From contig NZ_BAGM01000123.1 in assembly GCF_000308855.1 (NCBI RefSeq), positions 23,645 to 87,644 of the forward strand: a stretch of 64,000 bases of DNA, in the 5' to 3' direction. This document shows positions 14,989 to 23,274 of this stretch, in pieces (position 1 is the stretch's first letter; every line of letters starts with the position of its first letter). The notes below the pieces were generated by a model, which saw only the letters and a program-made list of their open reading frames with translations, was not told the DNA's origin and made no database searches. Both the position numbers and the translations under genes were made by a program. Source of the stretch: Nocardia veterana NBRC 100344. GTDB lineage: Bacteria > Actinomycetota > Actinomycetes > Mycobacteriales > Mycobacteriaceae.

Positions 14989-15813
14989 ATGGCCAAGCGC
15001 ACCAAATACGTCAAGCCCGAGGTGCGGCAGATCCGCACCGCCGAGGTCGTGGCGAACAAGCGGATCAGCCCGAATTTCGTCCGCATCACCGTCGGCGGCG
15101 CGGAGCTGGACGAGTTCACGCCGATGGGCTTCGACCAGTGGTTCCGGCTGTTCCTCCCGCGGCACGGGGAACTGCGCCTGCCCTCGGCGGCGAACAACCT
15201 CTGGTACGCGCAGTGGCTGATGATGGGCAAGGAGCAGCGGCCGGTGGTGCGCAACTACACCGTGCGCGAATTCCGGCCCGCCGGACAGGGCCACTTCGGC
15301 GAAACCGCCGAGCTGGATATCGATTTCGCGATGCACGGCGAGGACACACCGGCCTGCGAATGGGCGGCGAACACCGCCGCGGGCACCCCGGTCGGGCTAC
15401 TCGACGAGGGCATCATGTACCAACCGCCGCAACACACTTCGTGGTCGCTGCTGGCCGGTGACGAGAGCGCGCTGCCGGCGATCGCGGGCATTCTGCGGTC
15501 GGCGCCCCGCGACCTGCACGGTGCGGCCTATCTGGAGATCACCCATCCGGACGACGCCCAGGACCTGGGCGAACCCGAAGGGGTGCAGGTGAATTGGCTG
15601 GTACGCAGCGATCCGGCGGCCGAAGTCGGCAGTGCCGCATCGGCGGCCGTGCGGACCGCGAACCTCCCGGCGAGCGGGGTCTACGCCTTCCTGGCGGGCG
15701 AACAGAAGTTGGCCTCGGGCCTGCGGCGGCAACTGGTGCACGAGCACGGAATCGCCAAGTCCAACATCACTTTCACGGGCTACTGGCGCGTCGGCAGAGC
15801 CGCCCCGAACTGA
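14989..15813 (+). CDS. siderophore-interacting protein (ferric-siderophore reductase)
   Basis: A 274-residue ViuB/SIP-type flavoprotein that reduces ferric siderophores in the cytoplasm to release iron. The N-terminal FAD-binding domain shows the RNYTVREFRP motif near residues 87-96; a SIP C-terminal NAD(P)H domain follows, with LLAGDESALPAIAGIL near 157 and a family-typical end NITFTGYWRVGR. The ATG at 14989 is leaderless and directly follows an IdeR box, so the gene is expected to be induced by iron starvation. The upstream in-frame extension would run through the promoter and is rejected. Confidence 0.93.
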   Translation: MAKRTKYVKPEVRQIRTAEVVANKRISPNFVRITVGGAELDEFTPMGFDQWFRLFLPRHGELRLPSAANNLWYAQWLMMGKEQRPVVRNYTVREFRPAGQGHFGETAELDIDFAMHGEDTPACEWAANTAAGTPVGLLDEGIMYQPPQHTSWSLLAGDESALPAIAGILRSAPRDLHGAAYLEITHPDDAQDLGEPEGVQVNWLVRSDPAAEVGSAASAAVRTANLPASGVYAFLAGEQKLASGLRRQLVHEHGIAKSNITFTGYWRVGRAAPN

Positions 15814-15880
15814 CCTGCGACGAACCGAGTGGCACCGCACCGCACCGCGCGGCATCCGAGCCCGCGGCGGCGCGGCCCCC

Positions 15881-15927
15881 CGTCGTCCGGCATCCGGGAT
15901 CACAGTCCCTCGAGACGCCGGACGACG
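15881..15927. terminator. bidirectional hairpin between convergent genes
   Basis: CGTCGTCCGGC (15881-15891) pairs exactly with GCCGGACGACG (15917-15927) across a 25-base loop, between the siderophore-interacting protein gene and the DUF6918 gene. Confidence 0.5.
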
Positions 15928-15945
15928 AGGTCCTCGAATCGCAAC

Positions 15946-16392
15946 TCAGCCGGCGTGCCGCTGGATCAGGTCGCCGACCCGCGGAAGCGCCTCGACCACA
16001 TGCTTTTTCGCCGACGAACGCAGCGAGGAGTACGCCTTCTTCAGCGCCGGCCGCGAGGAGGCCTCGGCCCGGGCGTCGGTCACCGCGAGCAGCGCCTCGG
16101 CAACCTCGTCGGAGTTGGCGACCAGCAGATCGGCAAACGAGCCGCTACCCGACGCCTGGTACTGAGCCCAGTACGGTTCCAGCCGTTCGACGAACTTGGG
16201 TGCGAACGACTCCAGCGCGTCCGAGACGATGGTCGGGCTGACCTTCTTCACCGCGGCGTAGCCGCCCTTCACGGCCAGGCCCGATGCACCCCCCTTATCC
16301 GACACCTCCGCATCCAGAACCTCCTGGGCATCGGCCAGGAAGGCCGGGCGTTTGGCGTCATCGAGCAGGGATTCAGACAGTGCTGCAACCAC
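15946..16392 (-). CDS. DUF6918-like conserved protein
   Basis: A 148-residue all-helical protein without signal or membrane segment. It contains VKGGYAAVKKVSPTIVSDALESFAPKFVERLEPYW in the middle and ends in a Lys-rich helix (ALKKAYSSLRSSAKKHVV). This resembles the actinobacterial DUF6918 family of unknown function. The GTG at 16392 is well placed behind GGAGGAA, and a TATAGT -10 box lies about 45 bases upstream. Confidence 0.75.
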   Translation of the reverse strand: MVAALSESLLDDAKRPAFLADAQEVLDAEVSDKGGASGLAVKGGYAAVKKVSPTIVSDALESFAPKFVERLEPYWAQYQASGSGSFADLLVANSDEVAEALLAVTDARAEASSRPALKKAYSSLRSSAKKHVVEALPRVGDLIQRHAG

Positions 16393-16436
16393 TTTCAGGT
16401 TCCTCCGGATAGTTTTTCGATGAGCGAGCGCGGGTA

Positions 16437-16442
16437 ACTATA
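16437..16442 (-). promoter_or_regulatory. -10 box TATAGT for the DUF6918 gene
   Basis: Read on the minus strand, TATAGT is the best -10 hexamer in the 85-bp gap and would give a leader of about 38 bases carrying the GGAGGAA ribosome-binding site. Confidence 0.45.
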
Positions 16443-16477
16443 CGCATCGGACGCACCGGGCACACCGTCCTCACCCA

Positions 16478-17134
16478 CTACGGCTGCCAGGGCAGCAACT
16501 GCACCATGAGCCCTTCACAATCGGCGAGCAACGTTTCGGATTCGTCGCGCAACCGCGCGGAGACGAAAGTTTTCCGCCCCTCGACCCGATCGACGGTTCC
16601 CTCGACGGTCAGCGGCGTTTCCAACGGAGTGATCTTGCGGTAGTTGACGTGCAGGAATGCGGTGCGGCTGATCGGGCGACCGGCGTAGTGCACCAGCGAT
16701 CCGAACAGATCGTCGAACAGCAGCGGCAGCACGCCACCGTGCACGGCGTTGTTGCCGCCCAGGTGATAGCGCCGGAATTCGCCGCGCATCCGCACGCCGG
16801 TGGGGCCCGCCTCGGTCATCACCCAGGGCGGCAGCAGCAGGCTGCCCCGCCCGGGCAACGACGGCACCCGGCCGGACGGCCCCTGCAATTCCGGCGCGCG
16901 ATAGGGCTCGAGCAGATCGATCAGCGCCCGAGCCTGGTCGAGCGCCCGGCCGAAGACCTCGTCGGGGCAGTCGACGGCGACGGTGAGGTCCTGCAGCGTG
17001 CGCATGGCCTCCAGGAACGGCGCGTAGTTCGCCCCCAGCTCGGCCTCGACGACCTTCGGAAATCCGCCGTGCTTCTCGTACCGATCGGCATCGATCGCAC
17101 TGGTGTCGATCGCCGGTTCCGCGCGCTCACTCAT
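16478..17134 (-). CDS. PaaI-type hotdog acyl-CoA thioesterase
   Basis: A 218-residue protein. The C-terminal 130 residues form a hotdog thioesterase domain with HLGGNNAVHGGVLPLLFDDLFG (about residues 124-145), where the Asn/His-Gly-Gly segment and the following Asp lie at the active site of PaaI enzymes. The N-terminal 85 residues are helical. It hydrolyses acyl-CoA thioesters. Since it lies divergent from menB, one speculative role is hydrolysis of DHNA-CoA, a step with no dedicated enzyme in this window. The ATG at 17134 is leaderless behind TACCGT. Confidence 0.82.
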   Translation of the reverse strand: MSERAEPAIDTSAIDADRYEKHGGFPKVVEAELGANYAPFLEAMRTLQDLTVAVDCPDEVFGRALDQARALIDLLEPYRAPELQGPSGRVPSLPGRGSLLLPPWVMTEAGPTGVRMRGEFRRYHLGGNNAVHGGVLPLLFDDLFGSLVHYAGRPISRTAFLHVNYRKITPLETPLTVEGTVDRVEGRKTFVSARLRDESETLLADCEGLMVQLLPWQP

Positions 17135-17140
17135 ACGTGC

Positions 17141-17146
17141 ACGGTA
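17141..17146 (-). promoter_or_regulatory. -10 box TACCGT, leaderless
   Basis: On the minus strand TACCGT ends six bases before the ATG at 17134 of the thioesterase gene, with no ribosome-binding site between. Confidence 0.5.
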
Positions 17147-17272
17147 ACCCCAGTTCTTACACTGTCCAACCCAACTCGTCGGTAGCTGCGCGTAACCGGC
17201 GGGTCCGGACGAACATCACATTTCGCATCCCGCCCGGTCCCCGGGCGCACGCCCGCGAACCCGACCGGGTGC

Positions 17273-18178
17273 ATGATGGCTCGGGTGACGTTCAATCCGA
17301 AACTCTGGGAGCCCGTCGCGGGTTTCGAGGACCTGACCGACATCACCTACCACCGGCACATCGAACAGGGCACCGTGCGCGTGGCCTTCGATCGGCCGGA
17401 GGTCCGCAACGCCTTCCGGCCGCACACCGTCGACGAGCTGTATCGCGCGCTCGATCACGCGCGCACGACCCCCGATGTGGGCGCCGTGCTGCTCACCGGC
17501 AACGGTCCGAGCCCGAAGGACGGCGGATGGGCGTTCTGCTCGGGCGGTGATCAGCGCATCCGCGGCCGCAGCGGATACCAGTACGCCGACGGCGAGACCG
17601 CCGATACCGTGGACCGGGCCCGCGCCGGGCGCCTGCACATCCTCGAGGTGCAGCGGCTGATCCGGTTCATGCCGAAGGTGGTCATCGCACTGGTCAACGG
17701 CTGGGCGGCGGGCGGCGGGCACAGCCTGCACGTGGTCTGCGACCTCACCTTGGCCAGCCGGGAACACGCCCGGTTCAAGCAGACCGACGCGGATGTGGGC
17801 AGCTTCGACGGCGGGTACGGCAGCGCCTATCTGGCGAAGATGGTGGGGCAGAAGTTCGCCCGCGAGATCTTCTTCCTCGGCCGGCCCTACACCGCCGAGC
17901 AGATGCACCGGATGGGCGCGGTGAACGCGGTCGTCGACCACGACCGGCTCGAGGACGAGGCCCTCGAGTGGACCGCGGACATCCTCGCCAAGTCTCCCCA
18001 GGCGCAGCGGATGCTCAAATACGCGTTCAATCTGACCGACGACGGACTGGTCGGCCAGCAGCTGTTCGCCGGTGAGGCCACGCGGCTGGCGTACATGACC
18101 GACGAGGCCATCGAGGGTCGCGACGCCTTCCTGGAGAAGCGCAAGCCGGACTGGAGTCCCTACCCGTACCACTTCTGA
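17273..18178 (+). CDS. menB: 1,4-dihydroxy-2-naphthoyl-CoA synthase
   Basis: A crotonase-fold enzyme of 301 residues that closes the ring of o-succinylbenzoyl-CoA to DHNA-CoA. It is nearly colinear with M. tuberculosis MenB (Rv0548c): DDLTDITYHRH-like start, SPKDGGWAFCSGGDQRIRG, the oxyanion-hole segment NGWAAGGGHSLHVVCDLT, FKQTDADVGSFDGGYGS, and the C-terminal PDWSPYPYHF. Tandem ATGs at 17273 and 17276 and a GTG at 17285 are all possible starts; CATGAT seven bases before the GTG could make that one leaderless. Confidence 0.95.
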   Translation: MMARVTFNPKLWEPVAGFEDLTDITYHRHIEQGTVRVAFDRPEVRNAFRPHTVDELYRALDHARTTPDVGAVLLTGNGPSPKDGGWAFCSGGDQRIRGRSGYQYADGETADTVDRARAGRLHILEVQRLIRFMPKVVIALVNGWAAGGGHSLHVVCDLTLASREHARFKQTDADVGSFDGGYGSAYLAKMVGQKFAREIFFLGRPYTAEQMHRMGAVNAVVDHDRLEDEALEWTADILAKSPQAQRMLKYAFNLTDDGLVGQQLFAGEATRLAYMTDEAIEGRDAFLEKRKPDWSPYPYHF

Positions 18179-18274
18179 GCGGCGGGCCCGCCGACCGCTC
18201 GTCGCGAGATTCGGCGGAGTCGGCGGGCGGTCCGCTCGCGGCCGGAACCGGCACCAGCAGCCCGGACCGCCCTC

Positions 18275-18280
18275 TACTCT
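18275..18280 (+). promoter_or_regulatory. -10 box TACTCT, leaderless
   Basis: TACTCT ends six bases before the GTG at 18287 of the VOC protein gene and there is no Shine-Dalgarno sequence. Confidence 0.55.
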
Positions 18281-18286
18281 CGAATC

Positions 18287-18682
18287 GTGGACATCCTCAG
18301 CAGTCGAATCATCCTGCGCCCGACCGATTACGAACGCACGCTCGCGTTCTATCGCGACGGGCTGGAGTTGGCGATCGCACGGGAGTATCCGGGCGGGACG
18401 GTGTTCTTCGCCGGGCAGTCGATGATCGAGGTGGCCGCGCACGGCCGGGCCGAGGAGGCGCCCACCGGATTCGCGGGCGCGGTGTGGTTACAGGTGCGCG
18501 ATGCGAGTATCGCGGCCACGGAATTGGCGACCCGAGGCATTCCGATCGATCGCGCGCCGATCCGGGAGCCGTGGGGGCTGATCGAGATGTGGCTACGCGA
18601 TCCGGACGGGGTTCCGATCGTGCTGGTGGAGGTCCCGGGCGACCACCCGCTGCGCCGCGACACGCGCAGGCCACCGGACTGA
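18287..18682 (+). CDS. VOC-family (glyoxalase-like) protein
   Basis: A 131-residue vicinal-oxygen-chelate protein with two beta-alpha-beta-beta-beta modules: RIILRPTDYERTLAFYRDGL at the start, then VWLQVRDASIAATELATRG, and WGLIEMWLRDPDGVPIVLVEVP near the end. The final Glu in VLVEVP is a usual metal ligand. Position between menB and pitA matches Rv0546c. It may be a dioxygenase, isomerase or resistance protein; the substrate is unknown. Confidence 0.85.
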   Translation: MDILSSRIILRPTDYERTLAFYRDGLELAIAREYPGGTVFFAGQSMIEVAAHGRAEEAPTGFAGAVWLQVRDASIAATELATRGIPIDRAPIREPWGLIEMWLRDPDGVPIVLVEVPGDHPLRRDTRRPPD

Positions 18683-18788
18683 ATGCAATACCCGACAATC
18701 CGCCCGAAGTCGCCTTACCATCCCGGTCGGTCGGACATGTCGGCCACCTGGCCTCCGCGTTAACGGATCGATAACGCACACTGGAGGC

Positions 18789-20171
18789 GTGACCGCCGAA
18801 CTGTTCGTTCTGCTCATCGTCGTCGTCACGGCTCTCGTTTTCGACTTCACCAACGGCTTCCACGACACGGCCAACGCCATGGCGACCTCGATCGCGACCG
18901 GCGCGCTGCGCCCGCGCACCGCGGTGCTGCTGTCCGGCGGGCTGAATCTCATCGGCGCCTTCCTCAGCGTGGAGGTCGCCGCCACCGTCGCCGAGGGCAT
19001 CGTGCGGCTCGACGAGGTGGGCGGGGCCGATCTGCTCGCCATCGTCTTCGCCGGGCTGGTCGGCGGGATCCTGTGGAACCTGCTCACCTGGCTGTTCGGG
19101 CTGCCGTCGAGTTCCTCGCATGCGCTGTTCGGCGGGCTGATCGGCGCCACCATCGCCGGCCTCGGCTGGAGCGGGGTGATCTGGTCCGCCGGGCACAAGG
19201 GCGTGCTCACCAAGATCATCGTGCCCGCCGTCCTCGCGCCCGTGGTCGCCGCGCTGGTCGCCTCGGTCGGCACCTGGCTGGTCTATCGGATCACCCGCCG
19301 CAGCGATCCCGGGGTGGTGGACCGGGGCTTCAAATGGGGACAGATCGGTTCGGCCTCCCTCGTCTCGCTGGCGCACGGCACCAACGACGCCCAGAAGACG
19401 ATGGGCATCATCTTTCTCGCCCTGATCGCCTACGGCTCCCGGCAACCCACCGATCCACTGCCGCTGTGGGTCATCGTGGCCTGCGCCGTCGCCATCGCCG
19501 CCGGTACCTCACTGGGCGGCTGGCGGATCATTCGCACCCTGGGCAAGGGGCTGGTGGACATCACGCCGCCGCAGGGCCTGGCGGCCGAATCCACCAGTGC
19601 GGCGATCATTCTCACCTCCGCGCACTTCGGTCTGCCGCTGTCGACGACGCAGACCGTCACCGGCGCGATCCTGGGCACGGGCATCGGCCGGCCCGGCGCC
19701 GAAGTGCGCTGGTCGGTCCTGGGCCGCATGGTGGTGGCCTGGGTTCTCACCCTCCCGCTGGCCGGGCTGGCCGGTGCGATCTGCTGGGCGCTGGCCCACC
19801 TGATCGGCGGGCTACCCGGCGTCCTCGTGGTCTTCGCCATCCTGATCGTGCTGGCCGGAGTCATCTACCTGCGCTCGCGCCGCGCCCCGGTGCATGCCGC
19901 CAACGTCAACGAGCAGTGGACGACGCTGCCGGGCGCCGATCCGGCCGGGGAATCCGGCCTGGCGGCCGATCCGCGCGACACCGGCGCCACCCGGGCCGCG
20001 ACCGATGCGGCGGGCGCCGATCCGGGTGCCGCCCGCGCGGACGACACCGCCACGACCGCCCGATCCGGTGGCGGTTCGACCGATCCGGGACCGTCCGGTC
20101 CCATCGGACCCGGTACCCGCCGACGCTCCGACGACTCACGCGCACCCCACCGCGCCGCAAGGAACTTCTGA
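18789..20171 (+). CDS. pitA: low-affinity inorganic phosphate transporter
   Basis: A PiT-family phosphate transporter of 460 residues. It has the signature FDFTNGFHDTANAMATSI at about residues 17-34 and its internal repeat copy SLAHGTNDAQKTMGII near 197, with about ten membrane helices up to residue 365. The last 80 residues are a hydrophilic Ala/Asp/Gly/Pro-rich tail, probably disordered and longer than usual. It matches Rv0545c in position. The GTG lies near GGAGGC. The stop TGA shares its final A with the ATG of the next gene. Confidence 0.93.
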   Translation: MTAELFVLLIVVVTALVFDFTNGFHDTANAMATSIATGALRPRTAVLLSGGLNLIGAFLSVEVAATVAEGIVRLDEVGGADLLAIVFAGLVGGILWNLLTWLFGLPSSSSHALFGGLIGATIAGLGWSGVIWSAGHKGVLTKIIVPAVLAPVVAALVASVGTWLVYRITRRSDPGVVDRGFKWGQIGSASLVSLAHGTNDAQKTMGIIFLALIAYGSRQPTDPLPLWVIVACAVAIAAGTSLGGWRIIRTLGKGLVDITPPQGLAAESTSAAIILTSAHFGLPLSTTQTVTGAILGTGIGRPGAEVRWSVLGRMVVAWVLTLPLAGLAGAICWALAHLIGGLPGVLVVFAILIVLAGVIYLRSRRAPVHAANVNEQWTTLPGADPAGESGLAADPRDTGATRAATDAAGADPGAARADDTATTARSGGGSTDPGPSGPIGPGTRRRSDDSRAPHRAARNF

Positions 20172-20464
20172 TGCAGACCCTGATCGACGATCTGACCGAG
20201 CTGTGGCGGGTTACGCTCGCGGCCTTGATCTTCGGGGCCGGACTGCCGGCGATCTTCGCGCTCGGTGTGCGGCTGCATTCGATCGCGGGAGATTCGATCG
20301 CGGGAGATGCGCCACACCCGTCGGTCACCCGCCGCCGCGCGGCTGCGACCGTCGCCGGATTGTGTTATGCGGTGGTACTGCTGACCGTCATCGCCGGAGT
20401 GTTGTTCGTTGCCAAAGGTTTTCTGGCCGCCCGACTCGGCATCCATCTGTTCGGTCAGGACTGA
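20171..20464 (+). CDS. two-TM protein (Rv0544c-like)
   Basis: A 97-residue membrane protein with helices at about residues 13-33 and 61-85 joined by a short loop. It is translationally coupled to pitA by a TGATG overlap and corresponds in position to Rv0544c, so a supporting role in phosphate transport is possible. The loop contains SIAGD twice, produced by a 15-bp tandem duplication. No enzyme motif is seen. Confidence 0.8.
   Translation: MQTLIDDLTELWRVTLAALIFGAGLPAIFALGVRLHSIAGDSIAGDAPHPSVTRRRAAATVAGLCYAVVLLTVIAGVLFVAKGFLAARLGIHLFGQD
20280..20309. repeat. 15-bp in-frame tandem duplication
   Basis: TCGATCGCGGGAGAT is repeated exactly head-to-tail inside the Rv0544c-like gene and duplicates five codons (SIAGD) in the loop between the two membrane helices. 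It looks recent because no base has changed. Confidence 0.85.
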
Positions 20465-20505
20465 GCCGCCCACCCGGCGCCGGTCCGACCGTCGAAAGGA
20501 TATCT

Positions 20506-20856
20506 GTGAGCACTGAATCCGCATCACCACAGCAACCCGAATCCTCGGACGCCTCGCCGTCGGTCCTGCAGAAGGTGCTGGGCTGGCTGCGCGCGGGATA
20601 TCCGCAGGGTGTGCCCCAATCCGACTATGTCGCCCTGCTCGCTGTCCTGCACCGCCGCCTCACCGACTACGAGGTGCATCTGGTCGTCGAGGAGCTGGTG
20701 CGCGAACGCGCGGGCGACGACGAGATCGCCCAGCACGAGATCGAGGCCGCCATCGCCCGAGTTGCCAAGGAGCTGCCGGGCGAGGACGATATCGCTCGAG
20801 TGGCATCTCACCTGGCAGCTGGTGGCTGGCCACTGGCGACACCGACGTCGGACTGA
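20506..20856 (+). CDS. DUF3349 protein (Rv0543c-like)
   Basis: A 116-residue helical protein. After a Ser/Pro-rich tail of 18 residues it reads VLQKVLGWLRAGYPQGVP, then DYVALLAVLHRRLTDYEV, matching the DUF3349 fold known from Rv0543c. The GTG lies behind GAAAGGA. It sits between the phosphate transporter genes and menE as in M. tuberculosis. The function is unknown. Confidence 0.85.
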   Translation: MSTESASPQQPESSDASPSVLQKVLGWLRAGYPQGVPQSDYVALLAVLHRRLTDYEVHLVVEELVRERAGDDEIAQHEIEAAIARVAKELPGEDDIARVASHLAAGGWPLATPTSD

Positions 20857-20932
20857 TCTCACTCCCCTATTCAGTGAAGGAAGTGCGGACCCGTTCACGG
20901 GTCACCGATCTCGACATGACACCATCGCGAAC

Positions 20933-22105
20933 GTGAGCACCACCCTGCGGACCCTCCCCATGCCCACCGGAGCCGCGGTGGGTGACGTCTTGCCGCACCT
21001 GCGGGAAGCCTTGGAGGGCAACGGTCCGGCGTGGCTGCCGATCCCCACCGGCGACCGCCGGGAATCCCATCGTCTCTCCAGCGCGCTGCGCCCGGGTGAG
21101 CCGATCGACGACGATGTGGCCCTGGTGGTCACCACCTCCGGAACCACCGGCGTGCCCAAGGGCGCGATGCTCACCGCCGCTGCCCTGCGAGCCAGCGGTG
21201 ATGCCACCCACGAGCGGCTGGGCGGTCCCGGCCAGTGGCTGCTGGCGTTGCCGACCCATCACATCGCCGGCGTGCAGGTGCTGCTGCGCAGTATTCAGGC
21301 CGGCACCGAACCGGCGGTGCTCGACGTCTCCGGCGGTTTCCTGCCCGGTGGGCTGGCGACCGCGGTATCGGGGATGACCGGCCCCCGGCGCTACACCTCC
21401 CTGGTTCCGACGCAGCTGATCAAGGCCCTCGACGACCCGGTCGGCGCGCAGGCGCTCGCCGCGCTGGACGCGGTCCTGGTCGGCGGTGCGGCCACCCCGC
21501 AACCGGTACTGGATCGCGCCCGCGCGGCCGGTATCAACGTGGTCCGCACCTACGGGATGAGCGAGACCTGCGGCGGCTGTGTCTACGAAGGCGTCCCGCT
21601 GACGGGGGCGAAGGTACGGATCGAGGACGGCCGCGTGCTGCTGGGCGGGGCCATGCTGGCCAAGGGCTATCGCGGCATACCCGATCATCCGGCCTTCGCG
21701 GAACCCGGCTGGTTCCGGACCGAGGACGCGGGCACCTTCGACAACGGCGTACTCACCATCAGCGGCCGTCTGGACGAGGCCATCATGACCGGCGGCCTGC
21801 TGGTGATTCCGCAGGTCGTCGAGGCCGTGCTGGCGACCCATCCGGCGATCAACGAGGCCGTGGTGCTGGGCCTGCCGGACCCGCGCCTGGGGCAGCGGGT
21901 GGCGGTCGCGGTGGTGCCCAATCCGGGTACCGCGCCCTCCCTCGACGAACTGCGCGCCCATGTGGTCGCCGAATTGGACCCGATCGCCGCCCCGCGGGAG
22001 CTCGCGCTCGTCGACGAGATCCCGCTGCGCGGACCGGGTAAACCGGATCGGGTGAAGCTGCGCGAACATCTGCTCGAGCAGGCGGCGCTGGACCGCACGG
22101 AGTAG
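20933..22105 (+). CDS. menE: o-succinylbenzoate-CoA ligase
   Basis: An ANL-superfamily adenylating enzyme of 390 residues, short for the superfamily but normal for actinobacterial MenE. It activates o-succinylbenzoate with ATP and CoA. Motifs in order: VVTTSGTTGVPKGAML (P-loop, about residues 65-80), YGMSETCGGCVYEG (A5), WFRTEDAG (Asp that binds ribose), and PLRGPGKPDRVKL with the C-terminal catalytic lysine. The product is the substrate of MenB in this window. The GTG at 20933 fits homologue length; the upstream frame overlaps the DUF3349 gene. Confidence 0.93.
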   Translation: MSTTLRTLPMPTGAAVGDVLPHLREALEGNGPAWLPIPTGDRRESHRLSSALRPGEPIDDDVALVVTTSGTTGVPKGAMLTAAALRASGDATHERLGGPGQWLLALPTHHIAGVQVLLRSIQAGTEPAVLDVSGGFLPGGLATAVSGMTGPRRYTSLVPTQLIKALDDPVGAQALAALDAVLVGGAATPQPVLDRARAAGINVVRTYGMSETCGGCVYEGVPLTGAKVRIEDGRVLLGGAMLAKGYRGIPDHPAFAEPGWFRTEDAGTFDNGVLTISGRLDEAIMTGGLLVIPQVVEAVLATHPAINEAVVLGLPDPRLGQRVAVAVVPNPGTAPSLDELRAHVVAELDPIAAPRELALVDEIPLRGPGKPDRVKLREHLLEQAALDRTE

Positions 22106-22152
22106 TCGGCGTCGGCGGCGATCGGCCGGCACGCAAGCGTGCCGCGGTGCCC

Positions 22153-22179
22153 TTGCGTGGGGACGCAACAGCGACGCAA
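22153..22179. promoter_or_regulatory. TTGCGT-N4-ACGCAA operator cluster before drrAB
   Basis: TTGCGT (22153-22158) and ACGCAA (22163-22168) form an inverted repeat; a further ACGCAA lies at 22174-22179 and a related ACGCAA at 22132-22137. They fill the 108-bp gap before the ABC transporter genes and are likely regulator sites. No cognate regulator gene is adjacent. Confidence 0.5.
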
Positions 22180-22213
22180 GCCGGGTGCAAGACCGGCCAC
22201 GCACAGTATCGGC

Positions 22214-23230
22214 ATGACTACTAACGCACCTGCTGATGCACTCGCCATCGAGGCGGACGGGCTGGTCAAGGTCTTCGGGGAGCAGCGGGCCGTCGACGGC
22301 GTGAGCCTGGCGGTGCCGCAGGGCGCCGTCTACGGCGTGCTCGGCCCGAACGGGGCCGGTAAGACCACGACCATCCGGATGCTCGCCACCCTGCTGCGGC
22401 CCGATGGCGGCCACGCCCGCATCTTCGGCCACGACGTGGTGGCCGAACCGACCGCGGTCCGCTCGCTGATCGGCGTCACCGGCCAGTACGCCTCGGTCGA
22501 CGAGAAGCTCAGCGCCACCGAGAATCTGATCATCTTCTCGCGGCTGCTCGGCCTGAGCCGGCCGGCCGCCAAACGGCGCGCGGCCGAACTGCTCGAGGAG
22601 TTCGGGCTCACCGAGGCGGCCACCAAGGCCCTGGAGAACTTCTCCGGCGGTATGCGCCGGCGCCTGGATCTGGCCGCCAGCCTGATCGCGACGCCGCCGC
22701 TGCTGTTCCTCGACGAGCCGACCACCGGCCTGGACCCCCGCACCCGCGCGCAGATGTGGGACACCATCCGCCGCCTGGTGCGCGAGGGCGCCACGGTGCT
22801 GCTCACCACGCAGTACCTGGACGAGGCCGATCAGCTGGCCGACCGGATCGCGGTCATCGACCACGGCAAGGTCATCGCCGACGGCACCTCCGATCAGCTC
22901 AAGGCCTCGGTCGGCCAGTCGGCGCTGCAGATCACCGTCGCCGACCGCGGTTCGATCGAACGGGCCCGCACACTGATCGGCGAATTCCTCTCCCGCGCCG
23001 ACGGCAAGCTGGTCGAGGCCAGCGTCTCGCCCGAGGCCGGACGCGTCACCGCCCCGCTCAGCGATCCGAGTGTGACCGCGGACCTACTGATCAGGCTGCG
23101 CGACAACGATATCCGCGTCGACGAGATCACCGTCAGCAAGCCGAGCCTGGACGAGGTGTTCTTCGCCCTCACCGGCCATGCCGCCGAATCGGACGATGCC
23201 GCAACCGATGCCGAGGGCACCGCGGCGTGA
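22214..23230 (+). CDS. DrrA-type ABC transporter ATP-binding protein
   Basis: A 338-residue ATPase of the daunorubicin-resistance DrrA family. It has Walker A GPNGAGKTTTIRML (about residues 45-58), the signature FSGGMRRRLDLAASL, Walker B LLFLDEPTTGLDP and the D-loop, plus the DrrA-type C-terminal regulatory region. It pairs with the permease that follows to export a hydrophobic drug or lipid. The ATG at 22214 fits the family; in-frame upstream codons are unconserved. An operator-like inverted repeat lies upstream. Confidence 0.9.
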   Translation: MTTNAPADALAIEADGLVKVFGEQRAVDGVSLAVPQGAVYGVLGPNGAGKTTTIRMLATLLRPDGGHARIFGHDVVAEPTAVRSLIGVTGQYASVDEKLSATENLIIFSRLLGLSRPAAKRRAAELLEEFGLTEAATKALENFSGGMRRRLDLAASLIATPPLLFLDEPTTGLDPRTRAQMWDTIRRLVREGATVLLTTQYLDEADQLADRIAVIDHGKVIADGTSDQLKASVGQSALQITVADRGSIERARTLIGEFLSRADGKLVEASVSPEAGRVTAPLSDPSVTADLLIRLRDNDIRVDEITVSKPSLDEVFFALTGHAAESDDAATDAEGTAA

Positions 23231-23274
23231 GCCCGTATCCCGCCGAATCTCCCCCCACTCTCGAAGGACTTACC

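Noticed and set aside
20867..22864. 665-codon frame antisense to menE and drrA
   Set aside because: It spans two well-supported genes on the other strand and has no recognisable domain.
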